Made by a program: the position numbers and the translations under genes. DNA of 64,000 nt from Kofleriaceae bacterium (lineage in GTDB: Bacteria > Myxococcota_A > Polyangia > Haliangiales > Haliangiaceae): NCBI GenBank assembly GCA_018058095.1, contig JAGPCO010000004.1:1-64000 (forward strand). The letters run 5' to 3'. Numbering within the stretch: position 1 is the first letter of the stretch; the number at the start of each line of letters is the position of its first letter. Positions 32,839 through 39,436 of the stretch are shown in pieces. Below the pieces are notes generated by a model that saw only the letters and a program-made list of their open reading frames with translations, searched no databases and was not told the origin of the DNA.

Positions 32839-34167
32839 ATGCGCAGGTCTCTCCTCGTCGCGCTGGTGTTGCTCGGTGCGTGCAAGGTGAAGGCGAACGA
32901 CGCAGCCGGCACGCCAGTCGACAAGGTGGCCGACGACAGCCGGGCGGGGTTCGTCGCGCCTGGAGTCGATCTCCCGCAGGTCGCTGCCAGCGGCACGGTG
33001 CCCTTTGATCCCAACGTCCCCGTCCTGATCGCCTCGCAGAGTGAAGTCGTATTCGAGGGCCTTCCGCGGATCCAACTCCGGGATGGTGCCGTCGATCCCT
33101 CGGAGCGGAGTGGAGACGCGCGCGGACGGACGATCGGGCGCTTGAGCGCGGCGCTGGCGGCGTGGAGAAGCGCCACGCCAGGCGGCGAGGTCCTGGGGAT
33201 CGCCATCGACCACCGCCTGACCTTTGGTCTCCTGTACGACCTTCTGTACACGGCCAAGACGCCACCGGCGGGGTGGAAGCGCTTCGTCGTGCTCGTGCGC
33301 ACGAAGGGCACGACCGCGGGGCTCCCTCTCGCGCTGCCCGACCGGCATCACTGGGGTGACGCGGGGTCGAGGATCGAGATGATCGACGAGAGCGGCGAGG
33401 TCCTGCGGCCGGGTGCGGCCGACCGTGAGTCGCGCTCGACCTCGGAGTGGCCCCTGCAGCTCGTGCTCTCCATCAGCAGCGACGACTTCAGGGTGTGGTC
33501 ATTGTCGGGCATGGAGGGGACCCTGCACGGCCCACGGCTTCGTGTGCCGCGCTCGGAACCCAACGGGTTGACCAAGGTCGGCGTCGCGTTGGCCGAGATC
33601 GCCAAACGTCGCTGGGCTGGCAAGCCTCGGAGCGAGGAGTCTCACGAGATCATCGTCATGACCGCCGCCGCCACGCCGATGCAGGTGGTGGCCGAGGTCG
33701 TGGCGACGGTGCGTGCGACCCCCGCGGGTGAGGAGCTGTTTCCCGCCGTCACGTTCGCACTCGCGGAGGGGCTGGAGATCGGGCCGGAGACCGCCGGTAT
33801 CTCGATCTCCGAAGGGGCCAGCCCGAGCGGCCGGATTACCCTCCCGGATACACAGGGAGCCGACGAGTCGTCGCTCACGCCCGACCTGGTGCTCGCGAAG
33901 ATCCAGTCGGCGTACTTCGGAGGGATCAAGGCCTGCTACACCGCCTACCTCGCCAAGGATCCTGTCGCACGTGGCAAGGTGACGCTCCGCTTCACGGTCG
34001 ATCGACGTGGCCGTACGGTCGGAGGCGCGGCGGACGGCTTCGCCGCGGAGATCGATGCCTGCATCGAGCAGGCGCTGGGGTCGTGGGTGTTCCCAATCCC
34101 GAGGAACAAGGGCGGGTCGTCCGCAGATGCCTCGTTCTCGATCGCGCTCCAGCTAACGCCAGACTAG
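32839..34167 (+). CDS. lipoprotein with two ExbD/TolR-like regions and AgmX/PglI C-terminal domain
   Basis: The 442-residue product has a lipobox LLGAC. Two regions (about 50-160 and 195-320) follow the ExbD/TolR periplasmic pattern: an 'x-V-x-F-x-G-x' strand, a helix, then a value strand and a helix. Residues about 355-440 are an AgmX/PglI module: GGIKACYTAYLAKDP, KVTLRFTVDRRG, then IDACIEQALGSWVFPIP. No transmembrane helix is present besides the lipid anchor. It probably binds envelope motor or TonB-type parts, by family analogy only. The ATG is set by the lipobox. Confidence 0.6.
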   Translation: MRRSLLVALVLLGACKVKANDAAGTPVDKVADDSRAGFVAPGVDLPQVAASGTVPFDPNVPVLIASQSEVVFEGLPRIQLRDGAVDPSERSGDARGRTIGRLSAALAAWRSATPGGEVLGIAIDHRLTFGLLYDLLYTAKTPPAGWKRFVVLVRTKGTTAGLPLALPDRHHWGDAGSRIEMIDESGEVLRPGAADRESRSTSEWPLQLVLSISSDDFRVWSLSGMEGTLHGPRLRVPRSEPNGLTKVGVALAEIAKRRWAGKPRSEESHEIIVMTAAATPMQVVAEVVATVRATPAGEELFPAVTFALAEGLEIGPETAGISISEGASPSGRITLPDTQGADESSLTPDLVLAKIQSAYFGGIKACYTAYLAKDPVARGKVTLRFTVDRRGRTVGGAADGFAAEIDACIEQALGSWVFPIPRNKGGSSADASFSIALQLTPD

Positions 34168-34264
34168 CCTGGGCGCCGCCTCGGTCGCCGACGCATCCGC
34201 CGGAGCCACTCACGTGCGCGGCCCTTCCGCCGGCTGACACGGCCAGGGGTGAGCCGCCGCCCGG

Positions 34265-34789
34265 CTACCGCCGATCGAGCTGGTGCAGGATCACGCCGTT
34301 ACCGTCGGGATCGACGAAGTTGCCCATGCGGCAGTGCGGCCCCTTGATCACGCCACCACGCGCCGTCTGCCCGACCTCGGCCATGCGCGCCAGCCAGCGG
34401 TCGAGGTCGTCGACCTCGAACGCGATGTTGCCGCCGCCGGGGCGGGCGGCGTTCTTGTCGGGGTGGCAGAACAGGGCCAGGCAGCCGCCGCCCGGCAGGT
34501 CGTACTCGGTCCACGTGCCGTGCGGCGCGTGCAGGCCGCGCTCGAGGCCGAGCGGCCCCTCGTAGAACGCGCGCGCGCGCTCGGGGTCACTGATCTGGAA
34601 CATCGTGAACGCGACCTTCCGCAGCGCCGGCGCGGCGCCCGGCGCGGGCCTCGCGGCCGCCGACGGCTTGGTCGTCGCCTTCGCCTTCGCCTTCGCTGAG
34701 ACGCGGCGCGCGGCCACCTTCGCCGGCGCGCCTCGCTTCGAACCCATGCCAGTCTTCCTCGTCCGCGCGCCAGCCGCTCGTTTGCTCAT
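34265..34789 (-). CDS. VOC (glyoxalase/bleomycin-resistance) superfamily protein with basic tail
   Basis: Residues about 56-174 form one VOC unit: KVAFTMFQISDPERARAFYE, YDLPGGGCLALF, NIAFEVDDLDRWLARM and NFVDPDGNGVILHQL. Metal-site positions look kept (Glu in AFEV, His in VILHQ). The first 55 residues are rich in Lys, Arg and Ala (AKAKAKATTK), like histone H1 tails, and are not part of the VOC fold. The enzyme activity is unknown. ATG 34789 has TACCGT 6 nt upstream. Confidence 0.75.
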   Translation of the reverse strand: MSKRAAGARTRKTGMGSKRGAPAKVAARRVSAKAKAKATTKPSAAARPAPGAAPALRKVAFTMFQISDPERARAFYEGPLGLERGLHAPHGTWTEYDLPGGGCLALFCHPDKNAARPGGGNIAFEVDDLDRWLARMAEVGQTARGGVIKGPHCRMGNFVDPDGNGVILHQLDRR

Positions 34790-34795
34790 GCCCCG

Positions 34796-34801
34796 ACGGT
34801 A
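34796..34801 (-). promoter_or_regulatory. putative -10 (TACCGT) of the VOC gene
   Basis: TACCGT on the minus strand ends 6 nt before ATG 34789, the same hexamer and spacing as upstream of 42121. Confidence 0.45.
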
Positions 34802-34845
34802 ACGCCGCTTTCCACGGCAAGGGAAACCCTGTCAGGGATCCGGAA

Positions 34846-34860
34846 GGAACCACCGGTTCC
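34846..34860 (-). terminator. short hairpin after the island operon
   Basis: GGAACC-ACC-GGTTCC lies 79 bp beyond the stop of the last island gene. It is a weak terminator candidate without a T-run. Confidence 0.3.
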
Positions 34861-34938
34861 CTCGGAGAATTCGCCGCAGGCCCGGCCGCAGCCTGTGGGC
34901 GCGGCGGCAGATCCGGAGCCACGAGATGAGTTGGCGGC

Positions 34939-36504
34939 CTATGGTCGTCGGGCCCATTCAACGACGGCCGCGCCGCCGCCCGTGGATGGGTCCGGGAAGA
35001 CGTGCTGCACGGTGCTACCGAACGACATGCCACCGACCACGAATACCCGGTCATCCATCGTAGCGACGTCCAGGACCTGCTCTTGGCCGGGTCCGCCGAC
35101 CTGGCGAGCCCAGCTGGACATACCCGTCGAGGTGCTCAAGGCGACGAATAGCCCATCATTGGTTTCGTTGAGCGCCAGGTTCGCGAACGGGGAGTACGGA
35201 CTGGCTGCCAGCTGGTGCCCGTCAATGTCCAGGCTGCCCATGAAGGCCCCAGCGACTAGAAGTTGATCGCCGAGGAGCGCGAGCCCGCCAAGTCGATCAG
35301 CACCGGTGCTGGCGATGTTGCGCCTCCACAGTACGGCACCGCTCGTATCCACCCGCGCAACAAGCAGATCAGAATAGCCGGCGGTTGGCGACCCTTCGAC
35401 GCCGGTAAACGAGGCGGCGACGACATGGCCGGAATCCAACGCTAGAAGCTCGGCCCGCTCGGCTGCGACCGACCCCAGGTCCGCGCTCAAGTTCCAATCA
35501 CTCATGTCACCAGAGACATCGAAGAGGACTAGCCCTGCCGGCAACGGCAGGCCCGGTACCAGTCCGGCCTGCGGGGCGCGCGTCAGAACCGTGACCCGAT
35601 CAGCGACCGTGCTTGGCGCAATCGCCATCACGACGTCGTCCCCAGGCCCCCCAACCGATACTGCGGTCCAATCGCCGCCAGCACCGCGTGCCGCGACGAA
35701 TCCATCGAGGCCGCCGCTCGAGACCAAGTTGACGCTGCCGAACGTCATTGCGCCGGAGAACGAGCCTGTCAACCAGAGCGTCTCCCCGATCCAGATCGCG
35801 TCCTCCACGATTCCGGATCCGCACTCGAGCAACGTGTTCTCCATCACCACACCGTCGTCGATGACAGCGAAGAAGCAGCCACGGGCTGCTGGCAGGCCAA
35901 TTGTCACGGCGCCCACGGCGAAGGAATCGAAGAAGCCGCCGGCAAGGACCGTGCGGCTGCCGCTCGACTCCAGCACTGGGAGCGATGGCCAGCCGCCGGC
36001 GATAGTGCTCAGCGGGATCCGCCACCTGTCGGCGCCGTCCGCTCCACTCGCGACAAGTTGCCAGGCATTCTCCCCGTTCGCTTGGGCCTCCACGACGCTT
36101 ACCAGCGCGCCATCGCTCACTGTCGTCTTGTAGGCCCACGACGGCTGCGCACTCGACAGCAGGTGCGCAGCGACCGGCACGACCGGGCCGAACTCCGCCA
36201 CCACGAAGGCGCTCTGCACAGGCCCAATGCTGCATGGGCCGGCACCCGAGCAGTCCCCCTGCCAGCCAAGGAACACGCCATCGGCTTCGGGCACGGCGTG
36301 CAGCGTGAACGGTTCCCAGCTGCCACGAAACTGATGTTGACACTCGCGACCGCACTCGATGGGGACGTCATCTGAGACTACGAGGCCGCCTCCGCCATTG
36401 GAGACCTGGAGCGGACGGTCCGGATACGATCCCTCTTCGTCATCGCATCCGATGCCGGCAGCCACGGCAGCACACAAGAACAAGTGCGACTGAAGGTGGC
36501 GCAT
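34939..36504 (-). CDS. lipoprotein with InlB-like B-repeat and beta-propeller-like body
   Basis: The 521-residue product has a lipoprotein-like signal (AAVAAGIGC). Residues 32-110 (GGGLVVSDDVPIEC, FTLHAVPEADGVFLGWQGDC, then FVVAEFGP) match the divergent InlB B-repeat seen in surface proteins. The rest repeats strands such as VLAGGFFDSFAVG and LLVAGAFMGSLDIDG. This is the pattern of 'SBBP'-like propellers that look like logged measurements. It is probably a cell-surface binding protein. It starts 2 bp after the metalloprotease stop, and its GC content is lower than that of flanking genes. Confidence 0.6.
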   Translation of the reverse strand: MRHLQSHLFLCAAVAAGIGCDDEEGSYPDRPLQVSNGGGGLVVSDDVPIECGRECQHQFRGSWEPFTLHAVPEADGVFLGWQGDCSGAGPCSIGPVQSAFVVAEFGPVVPVAAHLLSSAQPSWAYKTTVSDGALVSVVEAQANGENAWQLVASGADGADRWRIPLSTIAGGWPSLPVLESSGSRTVLAGGFFDSFAVGAVTIGLPAARGCFFAVIDDGVVMENTLLECGSGIVEDAIWIGETLWLTGSFSGAMTFGSVNLVSSGGLDGFVAARGAGGDWTAVSVGGPGDDVVMAIAPSTVADRVTVLTRAPQAGLVPGLPLPAGLVLFDVSGDMSDWNLSADLGSVAAERAELLALDSGHVVAASFTGVEGSPTAGYSDLLVARVDTSGAVLWRRNIASTGADRLGGLALLGDQLLVAGAFMGSLDIDGHQLAASPYSPFANLALNETNDGLFVALSTSTGMSSWARQVGGPGQEQVLDVATMDDRVFVVGGMSFGSTVQHVFPDPSTGGGAAVVEWARRP

Positions 36505-36506
36505 GA

Positions 36507-38204
36507 CTACTCCTGGTACTTAAAGATGTGGTATCTTAGTAGACCTGATGAATTCGCACTCATCGTGACACTGGAGAATTTCATACTCGGAGATGTCACT
36601 TGCATGACCATCGAGAAGAGCGCGCCCGTGGAAGGAGCCTTCTTGTAGATCGCGTACTGAGTCGTCGTCCCATATCTCTTCTGCGTTCCTAGATAGAATC
36701 TATTGTCACTGGTGGAAAATGAAACAGTCGGCGAGAGGTCGAGTTCGATAGCGGTCTGAGCGCGATCGCCAGAGCTTTGCCAAGCACCGGAGGCGGAGAG
36801 CCCGCCCTCTATCCACTGCAGAACAGGCTTGGGTTGTGAGGTGCTGAAGGCGATAATGCAGCGGTCTGTCGCGTTGCTGGTTCGATGGCAGGCAATCGTT
36901 GGCGTAGCGAAGGAATGGTGAGAAAGCGATGTGCGAACGTTTGTCTGCAGCGCACTTCCTGGGCCCGGCATTGCGATGACTCGCAGTTCATTGCAGGCCG
37001 GATAACACAGTGGGCCCGGAGCACCATCCTCGTCATCGTCATTGTAGAGAATGATGTAGTTGCTTGTGGTCCAGTCGAACGCTGCGGCGACACCGTCACG
37101 ACGACTCCGCACAAAGGAGTTGTTTACCACTACGTCGACTGGGGCTCCCCATGTGCCACCTGACCGTTCCCGATAGACGAGGCGCTTGCGATCACTTGCC
37201 AAGGGGGTTCCGGAGTCTTCGTGAAAGTAGTAGATTCGCCGCTTACTCGGGCCATAGACAGCCGCAGGTTTCGAGTAGCTTGGCACGTTGCCCACGTACA
37301 AGTCTGATTGCCAAGATCCGTCCGCCGCTTGACGCATGGCTGCGAGGCCCGACATGTTTGGAGACCCAAGACCCCACACCAGTTCAGGAGCGCCCGGTCC
37401 TGCTGGGGCACTCGCACTGCCAGGGAGAGGGAAGAAGACTTGGCCATTCGCGGGAGGCCATGCGGTGAGGGAGGAGAATTGGGTGCCGCTTAGGGTGCTG
37501 GAGAAGCCGAGAGGTCTTTGGGTGCCATACTTTCCCTGAAAGAATACCTTGTCATATCGTGTAAAGTGTCGAGCCCAGATTGGCACTACTGATTGCATAA
37601 CTGATGCATTGGTAATGTTGCAGTAGTTGTCGGGATGCTTGGCGCCGATCCCGTGCCCAAACTCATGAATGAGAACATTCGTTGGGTCATACGTGTTTGG
37701 AATCGCTGGCGACCCACCTTGTGGCAGCAGGCGTGGATCCCAATAGATGTCTTGGCAACTAGTGCCTGTCTGTCTAAAAAGCGTGATCTTGCTGCTGCCG
37801 ATCGCGCCGGGATTGAGTAGATTGTAGTTGGTGTCTTCGAATCCAATGTATGAAGTGCTACAGTCGTTGCTCCCAATAACAACGATGGCGCCACCTATTC
37901 TCGACTGAGTAGTAGTTCCAGCATAGTACAAATTCAGCGCAATGCCGCTATTCTCGCGAAAGATATTCAGAACAGTTTGAACGATTCGTTCCCACGAGGC
38001 GGCTGTGCGTGCGGGCAGCAGGTTGGCGCTCATCGTCGCGCTGTTGACATACACGGGAACCGCGTCGTCACCCCAAGCGCAAGGGCAAGGAAATGTTGTC
38101 TGGTCGCAGGCGTGCGCCGCCGACCTCATGCCAACCAAGATTGTCAGTGCAGTGAGCAAGATGGCAATTGCCGCTCGTGTTTTCCATTGGGTCATGGCGA
38201 TCAC
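36507..38204 (-). CDS. matrixin-like secreted metalloprotease
   Basis: The 565-residue product has a Sec signal peptide (AILLTALTILVGM, cleavage near AAHA). Residues 180-190 read HEFGHGIGAKH, a full metzincin zinc site, with MQSVVP after it as a possible Met-turn. The N-terminal ~180 residues form the catalytic domain. The remaining 350 look like a beta-propeller-type binding domain with YNDDDEDGAPGP as a possible Ca2+ loop. The GTG at 38204 overlaps the upstream stop (GTGA); ATG 38195 is also possible. It is secreted rather than lipid-anchored, unlike its neighbours. Confidence 0.75.
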   Translation of the reverse strand: MIAMTQWKTRAAIAILLTALTILVGMRSAAHACDQTTFPCPCAWGDDAVPVYVNSATMSANLLPARTAASWERIVQTVLNIFRENSGIALNLYYAGTTTQSRIGGAIVVIGSNDCSTSYIGFEDTNYNLLNPGAIGSSKITLFRQTGTSCQDIYWDPRLLPQGGSPAIPNTYDPTNVLIHEFGHGIGAKHPDNYCNITNASVMQSVVPIWARHFTRYDKVFFQGKYGTQRPLGFSSTLSGTQFSSLTAWPPANGQVFFPLPGSASAPAGPGAPELVWGLGSPNMSGLAAMRQAADGSWQSDLYVGNVPSYSKPAAVYGPSKRRIYYFHEDSGTPLASDRKRLVYRERSGGTWGAPVDVVVNNSFVRSRRDGVAAAFDWTTSNYIILYNDDDEDGAPGPLCYPACNELRVIAMPGPGSALQTNVRTSLSHHSFATPTIACHRTSNATDRCIIAFSTSQPKPVLQWIEGGLSASGAWQSSGDRAQTAIELDLSPTVSFSTSDNRFYLGTQKRYGTTTQYAIYKKAPSTGALFSMVMQVTSPSMKFSSVTMSANSSGLLRYHIFKYQE

Positions 38205-38902
38205 TGTGCTTCTTCGAGCGCGGGAATGGCCGTTCTCGGAAAAGTCTTTCCCATGTAGTTAACTGAGAATTCTGTGAGTGCAGCAACTGAGAGATCGTCA
38301 TCCGGAATTGTGATTTGTTGCCCGGGCAAGGTGCGCCGTGGCAGCAGTAGATAGTCTTGGCCTGCGCTGTACACAGCGCCATGGGACGACGTGGTCTGGA
38401 TTGCTTGCCAGGTGCCACCAGCAACGTCGCCAGTGATGTCCGTCTCTGCAAGCGAGCCGCGGAGTACCTCGATAACGGAAAACCGAACACGGCTCCTGAC
38501 CTCAGGCTCATCACCCGGGGTGGCGACATGAAGGTACGGGGCAACCTCGAGGCACCTTGCCACAAGGGCAGTTGAGGAACTTGCTAGCAGGGTGCGAAGT
38601 GACTCTTGTGCGACCTCGACCAGGCTGGGCTGCATTGGGTCAGTGCCCTCGCCACTGTCGCCGGGGGCTGGCGGTTCGACCTGAGGTCGCGCTGCGTCTA
38701 CCAGCGGCGACTCTGCGACTTCCGCAGGTGCTGCGTCCAACGCCTGATATTCTTCGACGACTGGATTCGGTCCTATGCGGCCTGCTGCCTCGGACAGGTC
38801 GTCGTTTTCGTGGTTGGCGCCACAGGCGGAGAGAGCAAGGATAGCGGGTATCAGATGAGAGAATAGTTGGGGGGGGCTCGCGGGGTTAGCTCGACCTCTC
38901 AT
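38201..38902 (-). CDS. island lipoprotein, first gene of the operon
   Basis: The 233-residue product has a lipobox ALSAC and an acidic, Pro-rich linker to about residue 90. A small domain with AQESLRTLLASSSTALVARC and RSRVRFSVIEVLRGSLAETD follows. I recognise no family, although the 'F-x-V-I-E-V-L-R-G' pattern is seen in small secreted proteins that carry an OB-like or NTF2-like fold. It overlaps the metalloprotease gene and may be its partner or inhibitor (speculation). No clear -10 hexamer precedes ATG 38902. Confidence 0.55.
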   Translation of the reverse strand: MRGRANPASPPQLFSHLIPAILALSACGANHENDDLSEAAGRIGPNPVVEEYQALDAAPAEVAESPLVDAARPQVEPPAPGDSGEGTDPMQPSLVEVAQESLRTLLASSSTALVARCLEVAPYLHVATPGDEPEVRSRVRFSVIEVLRGSLAETDITGDVAGGTWQAIQTTSSHGAVYSAGQDYLLLPRRTLPGQQITIPDDDLSVAALTEFSVNYMGKTFPRTAIPALEEAQ

Positions 38903-39004
38903 CGTTTGATCATCGCCCGACCCCGAGCCCAAGCAAAGAACGAAAGTTGAAGGCCGTGGGGCGTTGGGGAGGCCAGCAGCGGCGCCGGGGTGCAAGCCGT
39001 TTAG

Positions 39005-39367
39005 TACGGCCGGCGCGGGCAGGTCTTCGCTGACCGCTACTACGCCGAGCCCATCACCTCGCCGCGCCAGGCCCGGCACGTCCTCGCCTACGTCCTCGGC
39101 AACTGGCGCCGGCACCGCTGCGATCAAGTCGGCGACGCTCGCCGCTGGTGGGTCGACCCGTACTCCACCGCCGTCATGTTCCCCGGCTGGCGTCAGCGCG
39201 CGGGACAGCACCTCCTCATGCCGTGGCCGGCGGCCTACGCGCCCATCCCGGTCGCCTTCCCGCGCACCTGGTTCCTGCGCGTTGGCTGGCTACGGCACGG
39301 CTTGATCGACATGGCCGAGGTGCCGGGCCCGGGCGGCACCCCGGCCTCACAGCGACGAACCGCGTGA
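39005..39367 (+). pseudogene. 3' remnant of a RAYT transposase
   Basis: The frame 39005-39367, immediately after an in-frame TAG (39002), encodes GRRGQVFADRYYAEPITSP and RHVLAYVLGNWRRH. These align with GRRGRVFADRYHARPVTSP and NTLRYVLLNHVSH of the intact RAYT at 3282-4097. The HUH half is missing, so only the tyrosine part and the C-terminal tail remain. It lies at the right edge of the low-GC island, probably truncated by that insertion or by later deletion. Confidence 0.75.
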
Positions 39368-39423
39368 CGCCGACAATGCGCCAACCCCCGCAAAAGCGAT
39401 GGACCGGCGGGCCGGGCCCTGGC

Positions 39424-39429
39424 TATACC
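39424..39429 (+). promoter_or_regulatory. putative -10 (TATACC) of the ceramidase-like gene
   Basis: TATACC lies 7 nt before ATG 39437, just downstream of the transposase stump. Confidence 0.4.
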
Positions 39430-39436
39430 CGGGGCG

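Larger units (their letters stand above)
34939..38902. mobile_element. low-GC genomic island (three secreted-protein genes)
   Basis: GC content falls sharply here: the 60-base line 37621-37680 has 32 G/C (53%), against 47 of 60 (78%) at 42001-42060. The three genes run in one direction, tightly packed, with codon endings unlike their neighbours. On the right the island ends near a RAYT transposase stump (39005-39367). No integrase or att repeat was found at the left edge. Acquisition by transfer is inferred from composition and the transposase remnant. Confidence 0.6.

Noticed and set aside
30709-33351. Long minus-strand frame (880 codons) over tsaB and following genes
   Set aside because: No signal peptide or domain; the plus-strand genes have defined families and starts.
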